From: Actinomadura darangshiensis
GTDB lineage: Bacteria; Actinomycetota; Actinomycetes; Streptosporangiales; Streptosporangiaceae
Length of the DNA stretch: 64,000 bases
NCBI RefSeq assembly: GCF_004349235.1
Contig: NZ_SMKY01000001.1
Location: forward strand, 55,265-119,264
Direction: 5' to 3'
Made by a program: the position numbers and the translations under genes. Position 1 is the stretch's first letter; every line of letters starts with the position of its first letter. Shown here one piece after another: positions 51,202 through 59,692 of the stretch. Under the pieces are notes generated by a model that saw nothing but the letters and a program-made list of their open reading frames with translations, was not told the origin of the DNA and searched no databases.

Positions 51202-54093
51202 ATGAGTCGGTTTCCGCAGTTGCCCGCACCGGCGGACCTCGCCGCCGCCGGGCCCAAGGGCGCCAAGAGGATGCTGGCCAGGGCCGCGAGCCCGCTGCCC
51301 GCCGCCGAACTGGCGCCGTTCTTCGAGGAGGCCTGCCGCGAGCTGGTGCGGGCCGGAGAGAGCGAGCTCGCGTTCTGGGCGTTCGGGCAGGCGCGCAAGG
51401 TCGAGAAGGACCAGCCCGCGCTCCTCGACCTCGACCGGGTCCAGGACGTGTTCCTCGACCTGGTGCCCGCGGGCGGCGTCGGGCCGGCCGCGCTGCGCGA
51501 CTACGCCAAGACCCTCGCCGCGGAGCTCCCCGCGGCGGAGGCGCACGCCCGCTTCCGCGCGGTCGTCTGCGCGGGATTCGACGCCGGGCTCATCCCGTAC
51601 GCCCGGATCTTCCCCGACCTGCGCACGCTGGCCCGCGCCGCGAAGATCAAGAAGCGGGACGAGGACGCGTTCCTGGCCGAGCGGCTGCTGCGCGCCGGTC
51701 TCCTGCCCATCGCGTCCCACCAGGTCTGGGCGGCCGCCCGCGAGCCGCTCGCCGCGGTGGCCGGACGCGACGACGACCTGATGAAGCTGCTGATCGCCGC
51801 CGAACCCGACCGCGCCCGGCACGAGGAGGACAGCGGCGAGGAGGTCGCCGAGGAGATCCGGCAGATGTGGCTGGAGTCCCTCGCCGAAAGCGGGGCGGGG
51901 CCGCGGCTGCCGGCGGAGTGGTTCGCCACCACGGGGCGGGGGTGCGCGGCGGCCGTCCTGCTGAAGCTCGCCGACCAGGCGGGAGAGCGGCTGTTCCCCG
52001 ACTCCGAGGTGGTGTACGGGGAGGAGACCGACCCGGGGCTTCCGTCTCCCGGCCACCGGCACATCATTCCCCAGTCGCGGATGGGCACCGACTCGCCTAG
52101 GTGGTGGAAGAAGGACTTCGACGCCGAACGGCTGGCCGCGGACGCGGCGTCCGGGCCGGAAGGACGCGAGCGTTTCGCCGGTCTGCTGGACGGCTTCGTC
52201 CGCGACCTCGGGTATTTCGGCAACGTCGACTACGCCGCTACGGTGCGGGCGTTCTGGGCCCTGCCGAAGACCCGGGAGGTGCTGAGCGAAGCCGTCGACG
52301 GCTGGAAGGCCGACGCAGGCCGTCCGGACCTTCCCTTCCAGCACGACGCCTTGCACCGGCTGACGCGGCTCACCGGGCGCGGCGGCCTTCTCGACCTGGA
52401 GCCGGGCGCCGCCGCGGGACTCGACCCCGCCGACCCTGTGGACGCCCTGCTGGCGGCCCTGCGCGGCGGCATTCCCGCCGAGTTGGCCGTGCCCCGCGAC
52501 GGGTCGCCGTCCAAGGCCTCGGCGTCGGGCCGGACGATCGTCCAGCACCTCGGGTTCCTCACCATCACGGAGCGGTCCTGGCACGCCCACGCGTCCGTCA
52601 CCGGCGACGGCGAACTGTGGGTGCGGCTTCCTCAACTGCCCGACGGGCTGCTGCCCTGGTACGACGGCGAGACCTGCGTCGTGTCACGGATCCAGGACGG
52701 CGTCTGGCAGACGTTCCGGGTCGAGGGGCAGACGGGCGAGACCGTCGCGCTGACCCTGGACCCCGGCGCCGCCACCGCGCGGCCCCAGGCACCGGGAACC
52801 GTCGAGGTGACGTTCCCGGGCGCGGCCGGGCCGAGCGAGGTCCGGTTGAGCCGCGGCGCGATCACGGTCACCGCCCCCGGCGGGACCCGGACGGCCCGGC
52901 TGCCCTTCTCGCCCGTCTGGGCCTCGAAGAGCTCGCTCGTACCGCCGCCCGGCTGGTGGCCGCGGCGGGACCCGGCGGACCCGGACGGATCGGCGGCGCT
53001 GCGGCGCCTCGACCGCGAGCGCGCGGCGCGCCTGCTGGAGGCGGCGCTGGCCGGGCCGCGCGCGGCCGAAGAGGCACTGGAGGCCGTGCTGCCCGAGGTG
53101 ACCGCGCCGGTCCTGCGCGACAGCGTCCTCGAAGCGGCCCACACGGCAGCCGAGTGCCTTCTGCTGGCGATCGAGCTGCGCGACCGGATCGGCCGTCCCC
53201 AGCCTCCGGACTTGCCCGCGTTGGTCTCGCCTGCCGACGATCTCCCCTTCGCGCGCACCACGATGCAGACGAAGTGGCTCGTGCGCCAACGGCTGGTGGC
53301 CCGCGCGCTGGAGTCGGCGGCAGGCGAGCCCGCGGCCGGCGAGCCCTACCTCGTCCGGACGGTCTCCCTGCCGGCCCGCGCTTCCGTGATCGTCGAGCCG
53401 GACACCCTGGCCGGCCACGCGCTCCCGGCCGTCCTGCCGTGGACGTCCGAGTCGCAGCGCGAGCGCCTGGTCGACGTCCTGCGCCTGTGGGCCAACGCTC
53501 CGCTCGGCGACGGCGCGGCGGCCTGCCGGGTCCTGCGCTTCACTCCGGCGGGCGCCGAGAAGCAGTCCAGAGCCGAGCATCAGATGCTCGACAGGGAGCT
53601 GGAGAAGGCGGCGCCCGGGCAGCTCTGGCGTACCCCGGACGGCGCCCTCCTGCTCCTGGACTACCAGCGGCACAACCGGACCGCGACGGCCGTGGAGTAC
53701 GCGCCCGGTGGAACGTTCGGCCCGGGCGGGCCGCCCGGCTGGCAGGCGGCTCGGGCGCCCGTCTCCTGCTGGGGCGCCGCCGGCCGCGTCGTCCGGCTCA
53801 TCCGGTTGCTGGCCGATCGCGGCCCCGCGCCGATCGATGCCGCCGCCACGGTCCGCGACCTGGCGGAAAGCGCGGGGTTCGAGGTGGCGGACGCCGTCGC
53901 GGTCTGCACGTTCCCCGCCGAGGTCCTGGACGACGGCATGCCCACGACCGGCGCCACGCTCTCCTACCCCATGCGGGACGCGGTGCGGGAGCGCCTGCTG
54001 CCCGACGACCCGGCCGACCTCTGGACCACCGGCCTCGCCACGGACGCGGCGGCCGACTGGTGGCGAACCCACGGGGACGGAGTCAAGGGATGA
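51202..54093 (+). CDS. Large protein of unknown function (963 residues)
   Basis: I do not recognise this protein. It has no signal peptide or membrane helix and looks cytoplasmic. Residues 1-250 are mainly helical (FEEACRELVRAGESELAFWA, FGQARKVEKDQPALLDLDRV). A mixed region follows with HRHIIPQSRMGTDSPRWWKK, then a beta-rich middle (HLGFLTITERSWHAHASVTG, VEVTFPGAAGPSEVRLSRGA) and an alpha-beta C-terminus (RTPDGALLLLDYQRHNRTAT). There is no Walker or protease motif. The ATG at 51202 follows GAGGG; earlier starts back to 51025 lack a site. It stands alone and overlaps the 3' end of the SDR gene by 11 bp, so genome context gives little help. Confidence 0.7.
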   Translation: MSRFPQLPAPADLAAAGPKGAKRMLARAASPLPAAELAPFFEEACRELVRAGESELAFWAFGQARKVEKDQPALLDLDRVQDVFLDLVPAGGVGPAALRDYAKTLAAELPAAEAHARFRAVVCAGFDAGLIPYARIFPDLRTLARAAKIKKRDEDAFLAERLLRAGLLPIASHQVWAAAREPLAAVAGRDDDLMKLLIAAEPDRARHEEDSGEEVAEEIRQMWLESLAESGAGPRLPAEWFATTGRGCAAAVLLKLADQAGERLFPDSEVVYGEETDPGLPSPGHRHIIPQSRMGTDSPRWWKKDFDAERLAADAASGPEGRERFAGLLDGFVRDLGYFGNVDYAATVRAFWALPKTREVLSEAVDGWKADAGRPDLPFQHDALHRLTRLTGRGGLLDLEPGAAAGLDPADPVDALLAALRGGIPAELAVPRDGSPSKASASGRTIVQHLGFLTITERSWHAHASVTGDGELWVRLPQLPDGLLPWYDGETCVVSRIQDGVWQTFRVEGQTGETVALTLDPGAATARPQAPGTVEVTFPGAAGPSEVRLSRGAITVTAPGGTRTARLPFSPVWASKSSLVPPPGWWPRRDPADPDGSAALRRLDRERAARLLEAALAGPRAAEEALEAVLPEVTAPVLRDSVLEAAHTAAECLLLAIELRDRIGRPQPPDLPALVSPADDLPFARTTMQTKWLVRQRLVARALESAAGEPAAGEPYLVRTVSLPARASVIVEPDTLAGHALPAVLPWTSESQRERLVDVLRLWANAPLGDGAAACRVLRFTPAGAEKQSRAEHQMLDRELEKAAPGQLWRTPDGALLLLDYQRHNRTATAVEYAPGGTFGPGGPPGWQAARAPVSCWGAAGRVVRLIRLLADRGPAPIDAAATVRDLAESAGFEVADAVAVCTFPAEVLDDGMPTTGATLSYPMRDAVRERLLPDDPADLWTTGLATDAAADWWRTHGDGVKG

Positions 54094-55141
54094 TGCGGCG
54101 GTTGCGGAGATCGGCGAAGATGCCGAGGAACATCTTCTCCGTGTCGATGTACTCGTGGAAGCCGAAGCGGCGGGCCTTGGAGCCGTCGGCGAACATGTCG
54201 TAGTCCCAGGAGAAGACGAAGTCGCCGAAGGGCCAGGACACGAGCCGCTCGTAGGGGTGCGGCTCCAGGCCGTGCCTCTCGGTCATGGCGGTCCACAGGG
54301 GGCCCTTGTCGGCCATCACCGTCTCCAGGCTCATCGGGAGCGGGTCGGACGCCTCCAGGCCGAAGAAGCGGGCGATCTTGGGCCACAGGTCGTTCCAGCG
54401 GAACAGGTCGCCGTTGTTGATGTTGAACGCCTGGTCGGCGCAGCGCTCGTCGGTCGCGGCCCACACGGTGGCGCGGGCCAGCAGCCCGGCGTCGGTCATC
54501 TCCAGCAGCGCGCCGTAGGCGCCTGGCCTGCCCGGGAAGCGCAGCGGCACGCCCAGCTCCTTGGAGACCGCCGCGTAGACGGCGATGACCATGGCCAGGT
54601 TCATCGGGTTGCCGAGCGCGAACCCGCAGACCACGGACGGGCGGATCGCCGACCAGGTCCAGGACGCGCCCCGCCTCCGGTCCTCCAGGAAGTTCTGCTG
54701 GTCGACGTTGAACTCCGGCGGCATGTGCGGCGGGTCGTCCTCGCGGGCCGGGGTCTTGAACGGGCCGAGGTGCGCCCCGTACACCTTGTAGCCCTGCATC
54801 AGGCTGATGTGGCGCAGGCCCTTGGCGACGGGTTCGACGGTGTCGACCACGTTGACGAGCATGGCCAGGTTGGGCGGCACCAGTTCGGCCCACGTCGGCC
54901 GGTCCTGGTAGGCGGCGTAGAAGATGTGGGTGACGTGGGTCAGCTCACCGAGCCGCTTGGCGCAGTCGTCCCGGTCCAGCAGGTCGACCGGCACGTGGCG
55001 GACGCGACCGGAGTCGGTTCCGCCGCGCCGCGACAGGCCGATCACGTCCCAGTCGCCCAGCTCCTCCAGGTGCTCCACCAGCCGCCGCCCGATGACGCCT
55101 TGCGCGCCGACGACCAGGGCCACCTTCGGTGATGTCTGCAT
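54083..55141 (-). CDS. PRISE-type SDR (progesterone 5-beta-reductase/iridoid-synthase-like)
   Basis: A 352-residue extended SDR: VALVVGAQGVIGRRLVEHLE, HVTHIFYAAYQDRPTWAELV, NVVDTVEPVAKGLRHISLMQ, GYKVYGAHLGPFKTPARE and SWTWSAIRPSVVCGFALGNP. The lysine in GYKVYG matches the family's catalytic lysine. PRISE enzymes use NADPH to reduce enones (1,4-addition) in steroids or terpenoids. Relatives usually have an NFYYDQED stretch bearing the second catalytic residue, Tyr; here it reads FNVDQQNFLED, so that Tyr seems absent. It is divergent from a LysR gene 71 bp away, a common pairing in which LysR controls the reductase. Confidence 0.85.
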   Translation of the reverse strand: MQTSPKVALVVGAQGVIGRRLVEHLEELGDWDVIGLSRRGGTDSGRVRHVPVDLLDRDDCAKRLGELTHVTHIFYAAYQDRPTWAELVPPNLAMLVNVVDTVEPVAKGLRHISLMQGYKVYGAHLGPFKTPAREDDPPHMPPEFNVDQQNFLEDRRRGASWTWSAIRPSVVCGFALGNPMNLAMVIAVYAAVSKELGVPLRFPGRPGAYGALLEMTDAGLLARATVWAATDERCADQAFNINNGDLFRWNDLWPKIARFFGLEASDPLPMSLETVMADKGPLWTAMTERHGLEPHPYERLVSWPFGDFVFSWDYDMFADGSKARRFGFHEYIDTEKMFLGIFADLRNRRIIP

Positions 55142-55212
55142 GCTCTAAGTGTCGTCCCATCTGCTTGCATAAGTCCAATTCATCTTCGTCATCCGATCGA
55201 TAGAATCTGTGC

Positions 55213-56124
55213 ATGCTCAGCCTGCGGCAGCTCGAATACCTGGTCACGGTGGTCGACGAGGGGTCCTTCACCAGGGCGGCCGAGGCGCTGCACGTCACGC
55301 AGCCGGCCCTCTCCCACCAGATCCGGGCGCTGGAGCGGGCGGCCGGCGCGCCCCTGCTGGAGCGGCTGCCCCGGGCGGTCGGGTTGACACCCGCCGGCCG
55401 CGCGATGCTCCCGCACGCGCGGGCCGCGCTCGCCGACGCGGCCAGGGCGGAGTCGGCCGTCCGGCAGGCGGCCGGCCTCGCCGCGGGAGAACTGCGGCTG
55501 GCCACCGTCTACTCGGTCAGCATCGGGGTGCTGCCGGCCACGCTGCGCACCTGGAGCCGGCGGTACCCGGGGATCGATGTGCGGCTGTTCGAGCACCGGC
55601 ACGCCGGCGAACTGGCCGAGGCCATGACGGCGGGGCAGGCCGACCTCGCCATCGGCCCGCCGCCGTCCGGCTGGACGGGGCCGGTGCACCGGCTCGGCAC
55701 GGAGGAGTTCGTGGTGGCCGTCCCCGCCGACGATCCACTGGCCGTCCAGGGCGCGGCCAAGGTCGAGTTCGGGACGCTGCGCGACCGCCGATGGGTCCGC
55801 TACGGACCGGACAACGGCCTGGCCGCCATCCTGGACCGGGCCTGCCTCGACGCCGGGTTCCGGCCGAAGACCGCGGTCCGCACCGAGCAGACCGCGTCCG
55901 CCCCGACCCTTGCGGCCGCCGGTCTCGGCCCCGCCCTCTTCCCCGCCAACCTCGTCCCGGACGGCTACGAAGGCCACGTCCTGCGCCCCGAACCCGCCAT
56001 CACGCGGGTCCTGGCCGCCTACGCCCGCACCCGGCTGGACGAACTGAGCAGCGCCTTCCTCACCGTCCTCGTCGAGAACGCCTCCGGCCTGCTGGCCCAC
56101 AAGGCCGACGGTGGCAGGCGGTAG
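55213..56124 (+). CDS. LysR-family transcriptional regulator
   Basis: A 303-residue LysR protein: LSLRQLEYLVTVVDEGSFTR, AAEALHVTQPALSHQIRALE, RAAGAPLLERLPRAVGLTPA as the winged helix-turn-helix, followed by a two-lobed effector domain (LRLATVYSVSIGVLPATLRT, QADLAIGPPPSGWTGPVHRL). It is divergent from the PRISE-type SDR. The short gap contains CGATCGAT and AAGTCCAATT elements that could be its binding site. An enone or steroid-like inducer would fit the neighbour but is not shown. Confidence 0.92.
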   Translation: MLSLRQLEYLVTVVDEGSFTRAAEALHVTQPALSHQIRALERAAGAPLLERLPRAVGLTPAGRAMLPHARAALADAARAESAVRQAAGLAAGELRLATVYSVSIGVLPATLRTWSRRYPGIDVRLFEHRHAGELAEAMTAGQADLAIGPPPSGWTGPVHRLGTEEFVVAVPADDPLAVQGAAKVEFGTLRDRRWVRYGPDNGLAAILDRACLDAGFRPKTAVRTEQTASAPTLAAAGLGPALFPANLVPDGYEGHVLRPEPAITRVLAAYARTRLDELSSAFLTVLVENASGLLAHKADGGRR

Positions 56125-56458
56125 GCGGTGCGGCGGTTGCCGGCCGGGCGATGTCCGTCGCGCGGAGCCCGAACAGCGTAGACTCGGCGTGAACGAGGGG
56201 TTCTCGATACGGGCGGCCAAGCCTGCGTCCCCCTGGTTTCTCCGAGACTCGGTCTCCTCCGAGGCCAGACAGGCCGGCGCTTTTGACGCCGCTCCACCAT
56301 CCCGTCCGGACGCGGACGCCCGTCCCCCGCGCCGGTACCACCCCGGCCACCGCAGAGGGCCGCCGACGCGGAGGCATCGAATTCTTCGCCACGGGCTGAT
56401 TCCCGGCGCGAGCGGTCCGCGACCCGCGCCCGTGCACACTCCGGATCGGAGATCCAGC
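56125..56458. other. Leader region of the STAS-GAF operon
   Basis: There is no gene in these 334 bp. TAGACT (56179-56184) is a good actinomycete -10 hexamer. CCGAGACTCGG (within 56240-56260) is a palindrome that could form a hairpin or bind a protein. The first 100 bp after the LysR stop may also hold its terminator, but no strong stem is visible. Confidence 0.4.
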
Positions 56459-56845
56459 ATGCAAACCGCCGGCACCGCCCCACCTGGGGCCGGGCTGCAC
56501 CGCGAGTCGCTCGCGGAGTACACCGTCATCGCCATCACCGGCGACCTCGACATCGCCACCACCCCGTACCTGCGGGAACGCTTGAACGCCGCCCTGCGCG
56601 ACACCGGTCCCCTCGTGCTCATCGACCTGTCGGGGGTGACGTTCTGCGACGCGTCCGGCCTGGCCCTGCTCGTCGGGGCGCACCGCCGGACGAAGCCGGC
56701 GGGCACCGCGGTGGCCCTCGTCGCACCGCGTCCGCAGCTGGAGCGGCTGCTGCACGTCACCGGACTGGCCCGGATCTTCGTCGTCCTTCCCTCCATGGCC
56801 GCGGCCCGCGTCCGCGGCACCGGCGTCCGATCGGCCGCGGCCTGA
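56459..56845 (+). CDS. STAS-domain anti-sigma-factor antagonist
   Basis: A 128-residue STAS protein: LAEYTVIAITGDLDIATTPY, LRERLNAALRDTGPLVLIDL, SGVTFCDASGLALLVGAHRR. The serine in FCDASGLALL is the usual phosphorylation site that sets whether the antagonist can bind its anti-sigma kinase. Such switches control stress or development sigma factors in actinomycetes. No anti-sigma kinase gene is in the window. The stop overlaps the next start (TGATG), so the GAF protein is probably made together with it. Confidence 0.88.
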   Translation: MQTAGTAPPGAGLHRESLAEYTVIAITGDLDIATTPYLRERLNAALRDTGPLVLIDLSGVTFCDASGLALLVGAHRRTKPAGTAVALVAPRPQLERLLHVTGLARIFVVLPSMAAARVRGTGVRSAAA

Positions 56846-57432
56846 TGACGTGGCCCGTCGGCCCGGCCGCGCCGACCGAAGCGGACCGGCGGCGCCACGA
56901 CGCCGCGTTCGACCTGATGACGGCGGTCCTGAACGGAACCCGCCCGGCCGCCATGCTGCCCCTCGTGGCGGCACACGCCCGCGCGCTCTCGCACGTCCCC
57001 CTGGCGTTCATCGCCCTGCCCGGCGAGGACGGCAACACCCTGCGGATCGAGGTCACCGCCGGCGTCGGCGGTGACCGGATTCGCGGGCAGTCGGTGCGGC
57101 GCGGCCGGTCGATCCTCGGCCGGGCGTTCAGCACCCGCCGGGCCGTGTCCGCACGGGTCGTCGCCGACCAGACGCTCATCGGCCTGCCGGCCGGCCCGAT
57201 CCTCATCCTGCCGCTGGAGACGGGCGAGGTCACCCGGGGCGTGCTCGCCGTCCTCGGCCGGGTGGGCGGGGAGCCGTTCAGCCCGGCGACCGCCCGTCAG
57301 CTGCTCCTGTTCTCCGACATGGCCGCCCGGCTGATCGAACTGGCCGGGGCACGCCTCGCGGCTCCCCCGGGAGACGCCATCGCCGAGGACGGACCCGGCG
57401 TCGCGCCCCTCGGGCCGCCGTGGCCCACCTGA
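56845..57432 (+). CDS. GAF-domain protein
   Basis: A 195-residue protein that is essentially one GAF sensor domain: AARALSHVPLAFIALPGEDG-like (ALSHVPLAFIALPGEDGNTL), RSILGRAFSTRRAVSARVVA, GPILILPLETGEVTRGVLAV and SPATARQLLLFSDMAARLIE. It has no kinase, phosphatase or output domain. Coupled to a STAS antagonist, it may sense a small ligand or redox state and influence the STAS switch or a kinase elsewhere. Free-standing GAF proteins of this sort resemble the sensor half of actinomycete histidine kinases, so a split system is possible. Confidence 0.85.
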   Translation: MTWPVGPAAPTEADRRRHDAAFDLMTAVLNGTRPAAMLPLVAAHARALSHVPLAFIALPGEDGNTLRIEVTAGVGGDRIRGQSVRRGRSILGRAFSTRRAVSARVVADQTLIGLPAGPILILPLETGEVTRGVLAVLGRVGGEPFSPATARQLLLFSDMAARLIELAGARLAAPPGDAIAEDGPGVAPLGPPWPT

Positions 57433-57511
57433 GGATGCCGGGGCAGAACGGGAAAGACGGCGCGTCCACCGCCCGGGGCGGGCGTGGGAACCGTCCAGGG
57501 TAGATATTCTC

Positions 57512-57534
57512 CGGGCCTCGCTCGACGAGGCCCG
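57512..57534 (+). terminator. Terminator hairpin after STAS-GAF operon
   Basis: CGGGCCTCG (57512-57520) pairs perfectly with CGAGGCCCG (57526-57534) across a 5-nt loop, 79 bp after the GAF stop. Confidence 0.65.
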
Positions 57535-57580
57535 CTGATTTCAGGGATTAGGGCCCTGGCGGCCCGGGCTCCCGTGTGTT

Positions 57581-57817
57581 TCAGAGCTTGAAAAGCTTCG
57601 CGAACGGGGCGAGGATCTTGACTTTCCGGGTCCCGAAGTCGACCAGGACGGCACGTCCGGGGTCGATCTCCAGGACCTTCCCGAGACCGTACTTGTCGTG
57701 CGTGACCTGGTCCTGGAGCGCGAACTCCTTGGCCGGTGGGGCAGCGGGCGGAGGATCGAAGGGACTGGTGGGCAGATGTCGCCGTCTGGCGGGGCCGGTG
57801 CGTTTCATCACCTCCAT
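57581..57817 (-). CDS. Small Tudor-like (UvrD/PcrA C-terminal-like) protein
   Basis: A 78-residue basic protein. Residues about 1-30 are an Arg/Pro-rich tail. The rest ([40 protein letters not shown]) closely resembles the Tudor-like RNA-polymerase-binding domain at the end of UvrD/PcrA helicases and in CarD-type proteins. It may therefore touch RNA polymerase or nucleic acid. ATG 57808 is an alternative start; GGAGG lies between the two. It stands alone on the minus strand, divergent from the cold-shock gene. Confidence 0.7.
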   Translation of the reverse strand: MEVMKRTGPARRRHLPTSPFDPPPAAPPAKEFALQDQVTHDKYGLGKVLEIDPGRAVLVDFGTRKVKILAPFAKLFKL

Positions 57818-57951
57818 TATGCGCCCACCACGAGCAATGCGGCGAGACCCCCGGCAACCAGTTCGAAAACACCACGGCGCAGCCAATTTCAGCTGCCCCG
57901 CCGGAGCCTGTGGTACCATGGCTTTCAGTTGCGGTTCCCATAGACATGTGC

Positions 57952-57992
57952 GTGCGCCTGTTGGATCTGACCTCAGGCGCACTTTTTGTTGT
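57952..57992 (+). promoter_or_regulatory. Leader hairpin with T tract upstream of the cold-shock gene
   Basis: GTGCGCCTG (57952-57960) and CAGGCGCAC (57974-57982) form a perfect 9-bp stem with a 13-nt loop, followed by TTTTTGTTGT (57983-57992). This is an intrinsic-terminator design, rare in this GC-rich DNA. It lies 82 bp before the csp ATG, downstream of a possible -10 box TACCAT (57914-57919). It could attenuate the csp leader or act as a temperature-sensitive element; alternatively it ends a transcript from upstream. Confidence 0.5.
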
Positions 57993-58073
57993 TCTGGATC
58001 TTCCGGATGGGCCATCGCGGCGTCTCCGGCCGTGCACGGTGTGCGGCCGGGACCGACCCAGAAGGAGACGATC

Positions 58074-58277
58074 ATGGCTACTGGCACCGTCAAGTGGTTC
58101 AACGCGGAAAAGGGCTTCGGCTTCATCGAGCAGGACGGCGGCGGCGCCGACGTCTTCGCCCACTACTCCAACATCGCCGCCCAGGGCTTCCGTGAGCTCC
58201 TGGAGGGCCAGAAGGTGACGTTCGACATCACCCAGGGCCAGAAGGGCCTGCAGGCGGAGAACATCGTCCCCTCCTGA
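58074..58277 (+). CDS. Cold-shock protein, CspA family
   Basis: A 67-residue single cold-shock domain: [20 protein letters not shown] with both RNA-binding motifs (KGFGFIEQ and VFAHYSNI), ending [10 protein letters not shown]. It binds single-stranded nucleic acid and melts RNA structure, acting in the cytoplasm in cold response or general RNA handling. AAGGAG lies seven bases before the ATG. A leader hairpin with a T tract upstream suggests control after transcription starts, and a strong terminator follows. Confidence 0.95.
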   Translation: MATGTVKWFNAEKGFGFIEQDGGGADVFAHYSNIAAQGFRELLEGQKVTFDITQGQKGLQAENIVPS

Positions 58278-58286
58278 TCACCATGT

Positions 58287-58321
58287 GCGCGGTGCACGGC
58301 CCAACGGTCCGTGCACCGCGC
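58287..58321 (+). terminator. Terminator after cold-shock gene
   Basis: GCGCGGTGCACGG (58287-58299) pairs perfectly with CCGTGCACCGCGC (58309-58321) over 13 bp with a 9-nt loop, ten bases after the csp stop. Confidence 0.85.
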
Positions 58322-58489
58322 CGCCGGCGCTCTGACCGCCGGCACGGGCGCTTCATGCCCGGCGAGCGTGGAGATGGCGCCACTGGCGATCATCGCCCAC
58401 TGGCCGCCCACTTTCCGGCGGACGGCGCCCGCGAAGAGCTGCACGAGCCCCGCTGAGCGCCGCCGCCTTTCGTGATCGTTTTTTCGTCG

Positions 58490-59692
58490 TCACAGCGTGC
58501 GCAGGGCCTCGGTGGGGGCCAGGCGGGCGGCTCGCAGGGCCGGCAGCAGGCCGGCGATCGCGCCGATCACGATCGCGGCGCCGATGCCACCGGCCCACGC
58601 CTGCGCCGGGATGACCACCGCCCAACCCTTCGTGTCCGCGTAGACCGCGGTCGTCAGCGCACCGGCGGCGACTCCGGCCACGCCGCCGAGCAGCGCGAGC
58701 ATGACCGCCTCGGAGAGGAACTGGGTGCGGATCTGCCCCCGGGTCGCGCCGAGCGCCCGGCGGAGCCCGATCTCCGAGCGCCGCTCCAGCACCGAGATGA
58801 TCATGATGTTGGCGACGCCGACCGCGCCCACGATCAGCGCCACCACGCCGAGCCCGAGGAACAGGCTGTTGAACGCGCCCTCCGCGGCGGCCCGCGCGGT
58901 GAGCGCGTCGGACGGCTGGCTGACGTCGACGTCGCTGGGAGACTCGGGGTTCGCGGTCTGCGCGAGCACCCCCTGCACCGAGTTCACCTCGTCCGTGCGG
59001 GCCCGCACGTACACCGTCGTCGGAGGTCCCGCCACCGCCTCGCCCTTGTCGACCGCCGCGTAGCTGAGGTAGTGCTCCGCGGCCGGGTAGCCGATCAGGG
59101 CACTGGTGTCGATGTCGGTCGACAGCGTCGCGGGCTCCAGGATCCCCGCGACATAGAACCACTGGTTCTTCAGCCAGATCCGCTGCCCCGGGTAGACGCG
59201 GTCGATCCCGAGGCGCTGCGCGGCGAGCGCGCCGAGAACCGTGACCGGCCGGCGTTCGGTCGCCGCGTTCAGCCAGCGGCCCTGCGCCACGCCGGTTCCC
59301 ACGACCTCGGGGAGGTTGAGGCTCGCGGCCTCCACCTTGAGGGAGTTGGTGTTGATCGGCGGGATCAGCGGGCTGCGGTACACGTTCGCGCCGTCGATGG
59401 CACCGGCGTGCGCCACCTGCTCGACACCGGGCAGGTGGGAGATCCGCTGCGGTGCCGCGATCGGGAGCGGCGCCGTCCCGCCGGTGACCGATTTTCCGGT
59501 GCCGGCGGTCAGCAGGTTCGTGCCGAGCTGGTCGATCTGCGCCAGGAGCCCTGCCTGGGAGGACGCCGACAGGCCGAGTACCGCGACGATCGCCGCCGTG
59601 CCGATCGCTATCCCGAGCGCGGACAGGGCGGCCCGCAGGCGGCGGGCCCGGATCCCGACGCCGGCCACGCGCAGCTGGTCCGACAGCCTCAT
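58490..59692 (-). CDS. MacB-like ABC permease (FtsX domain)
   Basis: A 400-residue permease with the MacB layout: one N-terminal helix (LRAALSALGIAIGTAAIVAV), a long external MacB_PCD domain (about 60-270), then three C-terminal helices with the FtsX signature (VANIMIISVLERRSEIGLRR, ALGATRGQIRTQFLSEAVML). It should couple ATP hydrolysis to extrusion of a lipophilic or peptide substrate rather than to membrane channelling. Its start overlaps the ATPase stop (ATGA). It is the last gene of a four-gene export operon. Confidence 0.9.
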   Translation of the reverse strand: MRLSDQLRVAGVGIRARRLRAALSALGIAIGTAAIVAVLGLSASSQAGLLAQIDQLGTNLLTAGTGKSVTGGTAPLPIAAPQRISHLPGVEQVAHAGAIDGANVYRSPLIPPINTNSLKVEAASLNLPEVVGTGVAQGRWLNAATERRPVTVLGALAAQRLGIDRVYPGQRIWLKNQWFYVAGILEPATLSTDIDTSALIGYPAAEHYLSYAAVDKGEAVAGPPTTVYVRARTDEVNSVQGVLAQTANPESPSDVDVSQPSDALTARAAAEGAFNSLFLGLGVVALIVGAVGVANIMIISVLERRSEIGLRRALGATRGQIRTQFLSEAVMLALLGGVAGVAAGALTTAVYADTKGWAVVIPAQAWAGGIGAAIVIGAIAGLLPALRAARLAPTEALRTL

